Origin: Ruminococcaceae bacterium UBA7075
Lineage (GTDB): Bacteria > Bacillota > Clostridia > Oscillospirales > Acutalibacteraceae
Direction of reading: 5' to 3'
Assembly: GCA_002493635.1 (NCBI GenBank)
Contig: DKZL01000081.1
Coordinates: 1-42,911, forward strand
DNA length: 42,911 nucleotides
Shown: positions 6,431 to 14,640 of the stretch, in pieces
Numbering within the stretch: position 1 is the stretch's first letter
Layout of the letters: the number at the start of each line of letters is the position of its first letter
Notes under the pieces: model-generated
What the model saw: the letters and a program-made list of their open reading frames with translations, nothing else
What the model was told of the DNA's origin: nothing
Databases searched by the model: none
Translations under genes and position numbers: made by a program

Positions 6431-8635
6431 ATGGCTAAGTTCATAAAACTACCGGAAGAACTAAAATCATGGAAAATTAATTCTACACTTAGTGAAGGCA
6501 AAGGCGGCGGATTTTATAAAATCAGCAAAAAAGATTATGACGGCACAACTATAAATGCAAAACTTCTGAACATCTCTGTAAAAGATGATGATTATGACAG
6601 TGAGCATATTGACTTCATTGAAGATGAAGCAGGCTTTTTACAGACAGTTTCACGTTGCGGCAATTATTTTAACTATATTGACATTTTAGTGAGCAACAAG
6701 CCCACTAAAGAAAAAATTGACTTATATATCATAACAGAGGAACTTCCTTCTCTTGCACAAATTCTTGAAACCAAGCAATTTTCAGAGGAAGAAATTGTTG
6801 ACTTCGGCATTCAGCTAAGCTCTGCTTTGGAAACACTTGAAGCTAAAAATATATTCCACGGCAACCTTACGCCCGATAATATTTATGTTACAAACGACGG
6901 CACATACAAAATCGGAGGTTTTTCTGATTTTGAAAGCAAAATCAACGATTTTTCTTTTGTTGCTCCGGAAATTTATAAAAAGGAAAGCGCTGACTTTACA
7001 ACAGACATATATTCCCTTGGTCTTATTATGTATTATATGAGCAATGGTAATAGGCTTCCTTTTGAAAATGAAAGCAATGACAAAAAAGCCGCTATTGAAA
7101 AAAGAATTTCAGGTACAGATGTTTCTACTCCTGAAAACGGCAGTGACAAGCTTAAAAGTGTAATTATGATTGCCTGCAAGGCTGACAATAAGTACAGATG
7201 GAAAAACGCAGGAAATATCAAGAACGCTTTACTCTCAATGAAAGGCAATGCAGTTCCGATACAGCCTGTGGTAAGTGAGATTCCTGAAAATACGGAATTT
7301 GACGGCAACGTATTTGAAGAATTTGAGTATAGTGAGCCTGAAGAGCCAAAACAGGAAACTGAGCAGACAAAAGAACAGACCATCGAAGCTCCGGACAATG
7401 AAAGTGCAGAAATTCCCGAAGCAGAAAATCCTGCAAATGATGCTGTCAATGAAGATTTGGCAAAATTTGACACTGATGAATCAACAAATGATGAATTTGA
7501 TGTCATTGAAGCAGACCAAAATGATATAACAGATAGTAAAGCAGAATCAAAAGATTTTGGCAATGAAACAGACAATTCAAAGAATGTTGCTAATGACGAT
7601 GTTGTACCTGCTGTTATTGCAGAAGAAGCAGTTGAAGATGAACATATCTTTGATAATATTGAAGCAAAAAGCAAAAATAAGCTTGAAGTCGGTTTTGAGA
7701 ATAAAGATTACGGCAGTTTTTTTGATGATGAAGATGAAATAAAACCTGAAATCAAAAAATCAAAAACAGATGTTGAAAATTTTGATGTCGATATTAAAAA
7801 CAACGAAAAAGATTTTGACGACGATTACGACACTTTTACAAGCGAATATGATGATGTAAAAGATAAAAAGAAAAGCAAGAAAAAAGTTATTATAGCTGTT
7901 TCAGTTATTGCTGTTCTTGTAATACTCGGATGTGCAGGATTTATTGCTTTTTCAGAACTAAATGGTTTTGGCAACACTAAAAACACTCAGCCTACAACAC
8001 AAAGCACCATTGAAACGACAAATCCGGTCACAACTGCTGTACCTACTACTCAACCGACAACTGTTGCACCAACCACAGAAAAGCCTGACTCTGAGGTTAT
8101 ACCTGTTGTGGGATACGGTTACAGCTATGCCAAAGAGTTACTTGAAGAGGCAGGCTTTACAGTTGAAATTGGTGAGTACAATTACAGTGAGGAATATCCC
8201 GAGGGATATGTAATTGCTCAGTCACCAGAAGGCTCTGCAACAGCAAAGAAAGGTACAGTAGTAACGCTTGATATATCCAGCGGTCTTATTGAACCGGAAA
8301 CAGAAGAAGTTACAGAAGCTCCAACTCAGCCAATAGCAGATGAGCCTGTTCAGTCTTCTGTTGAAAAAACAAATAATTCATTTATTTTCCCAAACAGCTC
8401 AACAGCTTATATAAGCAAATCAGACGTTGAAAAACTGAGTGCCAATGAATTGAATATTGCTATAAACGAAATTTATGCACGAAACGGTAGAATATTCAAA
8501 AACGCTTCGCTTGCGGAATACTTTAATTCTCAGTCATGGTACACTCCGGAATATACACCGGAAGAATTTGATGCAAATGTCAAATTCAATGAATATGAAC
8601 AGGCAAATCTTAATCTTTTGATTAGCTACCGATAA
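6431..8635 (+). CDS. Transmembrane kinase-like protein (predicted pseudokinase) with PASTA and YARHG domains
   Basis: A 734-aa protein. Residues 1-280 or so follow the Ser/Thr kinase fold: a Gly-rich segment near 22-27, Lys44 in the VAIK position, and conserved APE and DIYSLG motifs. The HRD motif is HGN (143-145) and DFG is GFS (163-165), so both catalytic aspartates are missing. An acidic linker runs to about 480, then a Lys-rich stop and one membrane helix (about 484-506). A Thr/Pro-rich spacer leads to a single PASTA repeat (about 555-615), whose family binds peptidoglycan or muropeptides. A YARHG domain closes the protein (about 659-734; IYARNGRIF, WYTPEY). The topology suggests an envelope sensor with a cytoplasmic protein-binding pseudokinase; that role is inferred. 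A GGAG site precedes the start. Confidence 0.85.
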   Translation: MAKFIKLPEELKSWKINSTLSEGKGGGFYKISKKDYDGTTINAKLLNISVKDDDYDSEHIDFIEDEAGFLQTVSRCGNYFNYIDILVSNKPTKEKIDLYIITEELPSLAQILETKQFSEEEIVDFGIQLSSALETLEAKNIFHGNLTPDNIYVTNDGTYKIGGFSDFESKINDFSFVAPEIYKKESADFTTDIYSLGLIMYYMSNGNRLPFENESNDKKAAIEKRISGTDVSTPENGSDKLKSVIMIACKADNKYRWKNAGNIKNALLSMKGNAVPIQPVVSEIPENTEFDGNVFEEFEYSEPEEPKQETEQTKEQTIEAPDNESAEIPEAENPANDAVNEDLAKFDTDESTNDEFDVIEADQNDITDSKAESKDFGNETDNSKNVANDDVVPAVIAEEAVEDEHIFDNIEAKSKNKLEVGFENKDYGSFFDDEDEIKPEIKKSKTDVENFDVDIKNNEKDFDDDYDTFTSEYDDVKDKKKSKKKVIIAVSVIAVLVILGCAGFIAFSELNGFGNTKNTQPTTQSTIETTNPVTTAVPTTQPTTVAPTTEKPDSEVIPVVGYGYSYAKELLEEAGFTVEIGEYNYSEEYPEGYVIAQSPEGSATAKKGTVVTLDISSGLIEPETEEVTEAPTQPIADEPVQSSVEKTNNSFIFPNSSTAYISKSDVEKLSANELNIAINEIYARNGRIFKNASLAEYFNSQSWYTPEYTPEEFDANVKFNEYEQANLNLLISYR

Positions 8636-8647
8636 TATTTTGTAACC

Positions 8648-8683
8648 TGCATATTGTGTAAATAATAATATACACAATATGCA
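8648..8683. repeat. 13-bp perfect inverted repeat between two genes
   Basis: TGCATATTGTGTA (8648-8660) and TACACAATATGCA (8671-8683) surround a 10-base A/T loop. No T-run follows, so a terminator is unlikely. It sits 12 bases after the pseudokinase stop codon and 19 bases before the next start. It could be an operator, an RNA stability hairpin or an attenuating structure. Confidence 0.7.
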
Positions 8684-8701
8684 CACTCAGAGGAAAATAT
8701 T

Positions 8702-10420
8702 ATGAAAGATAAAATAACAGGATTTTTAAAAAGCAAGATATTTTTTTCAATTGTTCTGAACCTTATTATTGCTGTTTTTTGTGCATTGGTAACTTCGTTC
8801 CACTATGATACAATGGATGACTTTTACAACTCAATGTATATCTCACATTATCACTATTATTACAGTAATGATATAAACTACATACTTTGTATTCTGATTG
8901 GTTCATTGCAATTTATTCTGGGCAGATTCAACTGCTTTGTATTGGCACTTGTGGGACTTTCGCTGACATCCTTTGTTTCAATTACTTATGTTTTTTCAGA
9001 TAAATACAGCAAGCCTGTTGCAACTGTATTTTCTGTAATAATTAATATTCTTTTTGCGCTGAATCATTATTCAGCAGTCAACAGCAGTAAAACCTCTGCC
9101 TTACTGCTTGCAGCAGGTTTTCTGCTTATACTTAATGCAATACGAAATAAGCGGTATAATCTGCCTTGCTGGATAGGCGTATGTGAAATTTTGCTCGGCT
9201 CTTTCTTTAACTATTACTACTTTTTTATAGCGTTTGGATTTGCCTTTGCATATTTTCTTGCAGATATGATTGCAAAAAGAAAGTATAAGATAGCATTTAG
9301 AAAATTCTTTTGGTATTTCAGACCATTTTTACTGATGTTTGCATTTGTATTTATGCTGACTTTAGGACTTAATCAGTATTCTATATCTGTAAATACGGCA
9401 ACAGAGGAAACTGCAAATTACTACGAATACTGCAATCTTACAGATGCAATCAACAATTATCCTTATCCCGATTACAAGGAATATGCAGATGAATTTTCTG
9501 CGGTCGGTCTTGATTCCGAAGACGAATACGAACTTCTGAAAAACAGTTATTATGATTCAAATACATCACTGAACAATACAACTTTACAAGTTGTAAGCGA
9601 CATTCAGCAAAGAACGAACAACAAAAATGTACTTGTCGAATTTGGAAATGTTTTTGTTGATATTTGGCGGCATATAATAACATTTGATTCAACGGCTCTC
9701 GTGATGATATGTCTGCTTATATTGGCGACAATATACATTATCTATCAAAAACGCAGATTCTGTTTTTTCCCGATTTTCATTATAATTATTGCAATAGCTT
9801 CAAGTACTGTGCTGAGATACTTCTTCATGGCGCAGGATTATCTGACTTACGGCATATGGCTTCTGATGTTTGTTATGATTTTGAATGCTTTTGATTTTGA
9901 ACAGAAGCGGCCTCTTAAGCATAAAGAGCTTTTTGAACTAAACCTGTCAAAGCGTATAATCTCAGGAATAGCTGTTTTATTGCTTTTTGTTGGAAGCGGA
10001 TTTGTCTATGCAGCTCATCTGAATGAAATTGATATGTCTGATAAGCCTGTCGGTCTTTATCTTGCAATAAAAAAGCATCCCGAAAGATACTTTGTGCTTG
10101 ACCCTAACACAGCAACCGAATATATGACCTACACCGACAATTATGTGCACCCTTTGTGGGGCTTCAGCAGTTCATTTTTGGATAATATTGACACCTTCGG
10201 TGCTTTCCAGCGAATTGATGACCGCCGCAAACACAATCTTAATGATAATATATATGAAGCTGCTGTTGAAAGCAAATATGTTTTTATTATCGACAATTCA
10301 ATTACATTCAGAAAGGAAAATTACTTTACAAAGTATTATTCAATTGAGAATGAACCGATTGTATACAGTCAGGCAGAAGAAATAAGCGGTTATAAAATTT
10401 ACAAAATATATACTGATTAA
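8702..10420 (+). CDS. Polytopic membrane protein of unknown function, possibly GT-C-like
   Basis: I do not recognise this 572-aa protein. It has about ten hydrophobic segments: one near residues 13-32, several up to about 230, a soluble insert of about 90 residues, then four more, and a C-terminal soluble region of about 130 residues. A short acidic motif, HYDTMDDF, sits in the first external loop after helix 1. That is the place where GT-C glycosyltransferases keep a catalytic acidic residue, so a lipid-linked sugar transferase or polymer-forming enzyme is possible. The link is only positional. An AGAGGA site precedes ATG 8702. It follows the pseudokinase by 66 bases and may be co-transcribed. 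A strong terminator follows. Confidence 0.7.
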   Translation: MKDKITGFLKSKIFFSIVLNLIIAVFCALVTSFHYDTMDDFYNSMYISHYHYYYSNDINYILCILIGSLQFILGRFNCFVLALVGLSLTSFVSITYVFSDKYSKPVATVFSVIINILFALNHYSAVNSSKTSALLLAAGFLLILNAIRNKRYNLPCWIGVCEILLGSFFNYYYFFIAFGFAFAYFLADMIAKRKYKIAFRKFFWYFRPFLLMFAFVFMLTLGLNQYSISVNTATEETANYYEYCNLTDAINNYPYPDYKEYADEFSAVGLDSEDEYELLKNSYYDSNTSLNNTTLQVVSDIQQRTNNKNVLVEFGNVFVDIWRHIITFDSTALVMICLLILATIYIIYQKRRFCFFPIFIIIIAIASSTVLRYFFMAQDYLTYGIWLLMFVMILNAFDFEQKRPLKHKELFELNLSKRIISGIAVLLLFVGSGFVYAAHLNEIDMSDKPVGLYLAIKKHPERYFVLDPNTATEYMTYTDNYVHPLWGFSSSFLDNIDTFGAFQRIDDRRKHNLNDNIYEAAVESKYVFIIDNSITFRKENYFTKYYSIENEPIVYSQAEEISGYKIYKIYTD

Positions 10421-10460
10421 AAAAACAGGACTTACTTTTTATACGGTAAGTCCTGTTTTT
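10421..10460. terminator. Bidirectional terminator between convergent genes
   Basis: AAAAACAGGACTTAC (10421-10435) pairs perfectly with GTAAGTCCTGTTTTT (10446-10460), giving a T-run on either strand. The stop codon of the RluA-like gene falls in the loop, so the last codons of that gene form one arm of the stem. Confidence 0.9.
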
Positions 10461-11317
10461 ATTAATCTTTTCATATCATCAGGAATATCAGCCGATACTT
10501 CAATCATATTATTAGTAACGGGATGAACAAATTTAACTTCACCGCAATGTAGAGCCTGCCTTGAGATGTAGTCCAGAGTTCCGCCGTACAAGTCATCACC
10601 TATCAGGGGATGTCCGAGTGACGCCATATGACATCTGATCTGATGAGTTCTTCCTGTTTCAAGCTGTAATTCTAATAAGGAATAATCATCACCTGCATAT
10701 ACAGACTTATAATGAGTTATCGCAGGAGGCCCGTCTTTCAAAATATGACGTACCATTTTTGAGTCTTCAAGCAAGCCTATAGGTGCAGAAACAGTTCCGC
10801 TCCCATCAAGAAAACCGTGGCAGAGTGCAAAATATGTTTTCTGCGTTCTGCCTTTCATTGCATTGGCACAAAATCGATCTTTTGCAATAATTACAAGCCC
10901 CGAAGTATCTTTATCAAGCCTGTTAATTGCCCTGAAAGTATAATTCTCTCCCTTACTGCTGCAATAAAACGAAACTATATTGGCAAGGGTATCGCTTTGA
11001 TGCTGTTTTACAGGATGAACAGGCATATACGGCGGCTTATTGGCAATCAGGAAATATTTATCCTCGTATGCAATATCAAGTCTTCCCTCTGTCGGCTCAA
11101 TAAGCATTTCTTCTTCCGGCAATAATATCTCGACATTCATTCCGCTTTTTACATAATCAACAGTTCTCAGCAAACTGCCATTCATTGTAATTCCATTCGG
11201 GATTTTCTTTAACCTTGTAATCATCCGAGCCGAAAGACCGCACTTTTCTTTAAGAAAAATTATTGCCTTTTTGTTATCATATTCCTCAGTCACCTTAAAT
11301 ATCAGTTTATTATACAT
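10439..11317 (-). CDS. RluA-family RNA pseudouridine synthase
   Basis: Enzymes of this family isomerise specific uridines of rRNA or tRNA to pseudouridine. The 292-aa protein has a short S4-like N-terminal region followed by the catalytic domain. INRLDKDTSGLVIIAKD contains the nucleophilic aspartate. LETGRTHQIRCHMASLGHPLIGDDLYGG is the second conserved block. An upstream GTG-like extension to 11335 is in frame, but the ATG at 11317 (MYNKLIF) has GGAG eight bases upstream and is preferred. It overlaps the end of the DUF1294 gene by eight bases, implying translational coupling. The target uridine (RluB, RluC or RluD type) cannot be decided from this sequence. Confidence 0.93.
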   Translation of the reverse strand: MYNKLIFKVTEEYDNKKAIIFLKEKCGLSARMITRLKKIPNGITMNGSLLRTVDYVKSGMNVEILLPEEEMLIEPTEGRLDIAYEDKYFLIANKPPYMPVHPVKQHQSDTLANIVSFYCSSKGENYTFRAINRLDKDTSGLVIIAKDRFCANAMKGRTQKTYFALCHGFLDGSGTVSAPIGLLEDSKMVRHILKDGPPAITHYKSVYAGDDYSLLELQLETGRTHQIRCHMASLGHPLIGDDLYGGTLDYISRQALHCGEVKFVHPVTNNMIEVSADIPDDMKRLIKTGLTV

Positions 11318-11594
11318 TAAACATTCTCCACACAAAATATATAACGACGCACTGCAAAATAAAAATCAAAGGTATTCCCAACATAAATTTGATGTGCTTA
11401 GTTTTATGTCTGATAAGCCACATTGTTATATACATTGAAACAGAACCACCAAGAGCCGACACTATAATAAGGGTTCTTTCACGAATCCTTTGCATATGCT
11501 TTATCGCTGCCCATTTATCGTAAATGGTAATGATAATTGACGTTAAATTTATTATTATCAAATATATAATATGAATAGTAAAAACAATGTCCAT
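11310..11594 (-). CDS. DUF1294 small membrane protein
   Basis: This is a 94-aa protein with hydrophobic segments at the N-terminus, middle and C-terminus. It carries the DUF1294 pattern: DKWAAIKHMQRIRERTL, ALGGSVSMY, and RHKTKHIKFMLGIPLI. The function of the family is unknown. A longer in-frame reading from TTG 11606 exists, but ATG 11594 has GGAG six bases upstream and is the better start. Its end overlaps the start of the RluA-like gene by eight bases. It diverges from the GHL10 gene with only 23 bases between start codons, too little for two ordinary promoters. Confidence 0.85.
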   Translation of the reverse strand: MDIVFTIHIIYLIIINLTSIIITIYDKWAAIKHMQRIRERTLIIVSALGGSVSMYITMWLIRHKTKHIKFMLGIPLIFILQCVVIYFVWRMFNV

Positions 11595-11617
11595 AAAAAG
11601 CTCCAAGGGATGATATT

Positions 11618-12844
11618 TTGAAATACAAACAATTAGCTCCGATTCTTATAGTACTGTCAGTCTTAATTTGTATTGTGGCTGTCTCAAGCTACAAAGGTCA
11701 GAATTCAAACACAAACAGCAGTAATCAATCTACAAATGATACGGTAAATGTTTTCAGCGTCAAACAAAATACACATAATAATGAAGAAATGCGCGGCGTA
11801 TGGGTATCATATATGGAACTGACAATGGAAAATGAAAAGGATAAAAGTCAAAAGCGTTTTACTGAAAAATTTGAAGAAATTGCGGAAAACTGCAAAAATC
11901 TCGGATATAACACTCTTGTGGTGCAGGTACGACCGTTTTGTGACGCTTTGTATAAATCCGATTATTTTCCATGGTCACATATACTGACCGGCGAGCAGGG
12001 GAAAAATCCTAATTATGACCCTCTGAAAATCATATGTGATGTATGCAGAGAAAAAAATCTTAATATACACGCCTGGATAAATCCGTACAGGATAAGTACA
12101 CAAAACAGTCCAAGCGAGCTAAGTGAAAACAATCCATATGTAAAAGACAGCTCTGTCGGATTTAAAACACAGAGCGGAACATATCTTGATCCGTCAAATG
12201 AAAATGCACGGAGACTAATTATTGACGGAATTGAGGAGATTGTCAGCAATTATGATATTGACGCAATTCAGTTTGACGACTATTTTTATCCTGCCGATAT
12301 GGGCAGCGAGGATGATGCACAATACAAGGAATACATAAACAGCTGTGAAAACGAAAGTATGACACTTAAAGAATGGCGAAAAGCAAATGTAAATCTTCTT
12401 ATAAGTGAAGTATATTTACGCATACACAGCATAAAGAACAATGTAGAATTCGGAATATCCCCTCAGGGCAACATCAATAATAACGACAAGCTTTTTGCTG
12501 ATGTACAACTTTGGTGCACGACAAAAGGATATATTGACTATATATGTCCTCAAATTTATTTCAGTCTTGACAATCCTGCGCTGACCTTTGAAGATTCTCT
12601 TCAAAGCTGGTGCGAACTTGATTTTGCAAGCAATGTAAACTTGTATGTAGGTCTTGCAGGATATAAAGCAGGTACAGACGATGACGAAGGCACCTGGCTT
12701 AACGACGATAATATATTGGCTCAGGAATATAACATAATTTGTGAAAATGAGAAAACAAACGGACTTATGATGTACAGCTATGCAAGCCTGTTTTCAGATA
12801 ACGGCAAAAAAGAAATGGAAAATTTTTATAATGAATTAAACTAA
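11618..12844 (+). CDS. GHL10-type (DUF187) glycosyl hydrolase-like lipoprotein or secreted protein
   Basis: The 408-aa protein starts at TTG with AAGGGA seven bases upstream; no in-frame ATG fits as well. Residues about 7-25 form a signal or membrane anchor. A Ser/Asn/Thr-rich spacer follows. From MRGVWVSYMEL onward it matches the DUF187/GHL10 family: VVQVRPFCDALYKSDYFPWSH, HAWINPYRI, FDDYFYP and the CPQIYFSL block. Relatives form a TIM barrel thought to act on cell-wall glycans outside the cell; the exact substrate is not established. A lipobox is not clear, so anchoring by an uncleaved helix is possible. It ends tail to tail with mtaB, overlapping by nine bases. Confidence 0.9.
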   Translation: MKYKQLAPILIVLSVLICIVAVSSYKGQNSNTNSSNQSTNDTVNVFSVKQNTHNNEEMRGVWVSYMELTMENEKDKSQKRFTEKFEEIAENCKNLGYNTLVVQVRPFCDALYKSDYFPWSHILTGEQGKNPNYDPLKIICDVCREKNLNIHAWINPYRISTQNSPSELSENNPYVKDSSVGFKTQSGTYLDPSNENARRLIIDGIEEIVSNYDIDAIQFDDYFYPADMGSEDDAQYKEYINSCENESMTLKEWRKANVNLLISEVYLRIHSIKNNVEFGISPQGNINNNDKLFADVQLWCTTKGYIDYICPQIYFSLDNPALTFEDSLQSWCELDFASNVNLYVGLAGYKAGTDDDEGTWLNDDNILAQEYNIICENEKTNGLMMYSYASLFSDNGKKEMENFYNELN

Positions 12845-14128
12845 CTCGCCCTCACAAAAATCGTCAAATGATTTTATAATTTTTACATTTACAATCTGAC
12901 CGCACAAATTGCTTTTTTCGCTCATAATATGAATTGGAGTATAGTTTTTAGTATAGCCCTCAAGATAACCGTGTCTGAATCGTTCAACAAGCACACTTTC
13001 TACTAATCCAACCTGTGTACAAAGAAATTCTTTTCGGGTTTTCTCGACCAATTCTCCCATAAGCTTGGCTCGCTGTTCCTTTTCTTTGGGACTAACCTGA
13101 TCAGGTGCATTTGCAGCAACAGTTCCCTCACGCTGAGAGTAAGGAAAAACATGCACCTTTGCAAAACCAATCTGCTCCACAAAGCTCATAGACGCTTTAA
13201 AATCTTCTTTGCTCTCCCCTGCAAAGCCAACCATAACATCAGTTGTCATTGATGCATTTTTAAAAGCTTTTCTTAAATTATCAACAATATTTGCATATTC
13301 AGTTGTATCATAATGCCTGTTCATAGCTTTAAGTGTTTTGTCACATCCACTTTGTAATGACAAATGAAACTGAGGACAAAACTTAGGCTGCGCTGCCAAA
13401 CGGGAAATTAACTCCTCGTCCATCTGCTCAGGCTCAATGGAACCAAGGCGTACCCGTTCTATACCGTCAACAGAACAAGCACACTCAACGGCATCAGCAA
13501 GATTGAAATCCCTGTTAAGACCGTAAGCCGACAGATTTATACCTACCAGCACTACCTCTTTATATCCGTTAAAAGCAACCTGCTCAACCTCTGCTTTAAG
13601 GGCATCAAGCTCTTTTGAACGCACTCTTCCCCTTGCGTATGGGATAATACAGTAAGAGCAGAATCGATTGCATCCGTCCTCAATTTTTATAAAAGCTCTT
13701 GTGTGTTCACCAAGAGAAGTAACAGAAAGCAGCTCATATGGCTCATTCTTACCTGTATGGGCAGAAATTGAAATATTAGTAACAGAATCGGATAAAAATT
13801 TTCTTATTGCAGGAACAAGCTCAGCACGTTTAGCATTGCCGAGAACAATGTCGCAATTCTTAAAATTCTCAAAGTTTTCAGGAAATGCCTGTGGCATACA
13901 ACCTGTAAGAACAATAATACCTTCAGGATTATTGCGTCTAAATTTATTTATTATTTTTCGGTTTTTGGCATCACTGACTGATGTTACCGTACAACTGTTA
14001 ATTATTGTAATATCAGCATAATCTTTACTTTCCGAAAGCTCAAAACCGTTTTTTAACAGATCCTCACGCATTGCCTGTGATTCATACTGATTTACTTTAC
14101 AACCAAGTGTAACTATATTAAAATTCAT
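12836..14128 (-). CDS. mtaB: tRNA t6A37 methylthiotransferase MtaB
   Basis: MtaB is a radical SAM enzyme that adds a methylthio group to t6A37 in tRNAs reading ANN codons. The protein is 430 aa. The N-terminal UPF0004 domain supplies three cluster cysteines (LGCKVNQYES, NSCTVTS, LTGCMPQ). The radical SAM cluster is CNRFCSYC near residue 153. SLQSGCD and a C-terminal TRAM-like domain follow. NSCTVT and GCKVNQ are typical of MtaB rather than MiaB. An AAGGA site sits upstream of ATG 14128. Its 3' end overlaps the GHL10 gene by nine bases on the opposite strand. It diverges from the HPr-like gene. Confidence 0.95.
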   Translation of the reverse strand: MNFNIVTLGCKVNQYESQAMREDLLKNGFELSESKDYADITIINSCTVTSVSDAKNRKIINKFRRNNPEGIIVLTGCMPQAFPENFENFKNCDIVLGNAKRAELVPAIRKFLSDSVTNISISAHTGKNEPYELLSVTSLGEHTRAFIKIEDGCNRFCSYCIIPYARGRVRSKELDALKAEVEQVAFNGYKEVVLVGINLSAYGLNRDFNLADAVECACSVDGIERVRLGSIEPEQMDEELISRLAAQPKFCPQFHLSLQSGCDKTLKAMNRHYDTTEYANIVDNLRKAFKNASMTTDVMVGFAGESKEDFKASMSFVEQIGFAKVHVFPYSQREGTVAANAPDQVSPKEKEQRAKLMGELVEKTRKEFLCTQVGLVESVLVERFRHGYLEGYTKNYTPIHIMSEKSNLCGQIVNVKIIKSFDDFCEGELV

Positions 14129-14187
14129 CGATATGTCATCCTTTTTTAGCTAAAAAGTTGAAAATTAAAAACTTGTAATATTTATAT

Positions 14188-14216
14188 TGATTATCTAAAA
14201 AATAAATGATAATATA
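14188..14216 (+). promoter_or_regulatory. Promoter for the HPr-like gene
   Basis: TTGATT (14188-14193), a 17-base spacer and TAATAT (14211-14216) lie about 35 bases before the predicted start codon. Confidence 0.6.
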
Positions 14217-14250
14217 AAACAAGAAAATATAAGCGTCGGAGGTGACAGCA

Positions 14251-14493
14251 TTGTTCTCAATGCCTATTTCTGTCAACAGTAAAAATAAACTTATGGAAGT
14301 TTTTGAAACGCTTGCACATTTTCCGAATTTAGGAATGATGATTAAAAGCGGCGATTATACCGTTGACGCACACTCACTTATGGGTGTATTTGCTATTGAT
14401 ATTTCTAAACCATTTGAACTTATTCTCGACAGAGAACCGGATAATACATTTAAAGAGGCAGTTTCTGAGTTTACTCTCCAACACGCTATATAA
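14251..14493 (+). CDS. HPr-like protein lacking the phosphocarrier histidine
   Basis: This 80-aa protein resembles the second half of HPr: MIKSGDYTVDAHSLMGVFAID aligns with the segment around Ser46 of HPr (KSIMG), where HPr kinase acts. The N-terminal part is shortened and has no GLHARPA-type active-site histidine, so it cannot carry phosphate for sugar import in the classical way. A regulatory or vestigial role is likely. I chose TTG 14251 because GGAGG lies eight bases upstream; the GTG at 14242 overlaps that site and ATG 14260 is 17 bases away. It has its own promoter and a strong terminator, so it is a single-gene unit. Confidence 0.72.
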   Translation: MFSMPISVNSKNKLMEVFETLAHFPNLGMMIKSGDYTVDAHSLMGVFAIDISKPFELILDREPDNTFKEAVSEFTLQHAI

Positions 14494-14513
14494 TACATAA
14501 ATATCTAATTTAA

Positions 14514-14547
14514 AGCCCTATGACTTTTGTCACAGGGCTATTTTTTT
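14514..14547. terminator. Terminator after the HPr-like gene, possibly also for the his operon
   Basis: AGCCCTATGAC (14514-14524) and GTCACAGGGCT (14529-14539) form an 11-bp stem with a TTTT loop, followed by ATTTTTTTA on the plus strand. On the minus strand the same stem is followed by TTAAATT, so it could also stop read-through from hisE. Confidence 0.88.
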
Positions 14548-14572
14548 ACTTTATAGAAAATTGCTCGGAAGC

Positions 14573-14640
14573 AGTCGGGTATAAAAGTTAATTTTTATAT
14601 GGTGCTGTCTGCCCGAGTAGGTGCAGCCAACCGGCTGCTT
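14573..14640 (+). ncRNA. Structured RNA-like element, copy 2
   Basis: TCGGGTA (14575-14581) and TGCCCGA (14610-14616) form the same 7-bp stem as in copy 1, around a 28-base interior. After a 6-base linker comes GCAGCC/GGCTGC (14623-14638, 4-base loop). The plus-strand reading keeps a U-G pair where the minus-strand reading would have a C-A mismatch, and the same holds for copy 1, which supports this orientation. It follows the HPr gene terminator and abuts the hisE stop codon from the opposite strand. The T-run is weaker here than in copy 1. Family unknown. Confidence 0.5.

Noticed and set aside
7970..8090. Thr/Pro/Gln-rich repeats suggested a tandem-repeat locus.
   Set aside because: The units are irregular and encode a normal extracellular spacer between the membrane helix and the PASTA domain.
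14100..14165. CTTTTTTAGCTAAAAAG palindrome upstream of mtaB.
   Set aside because: It is a low-complexity A/T symmetry with a short core; I cannot separate it from background.
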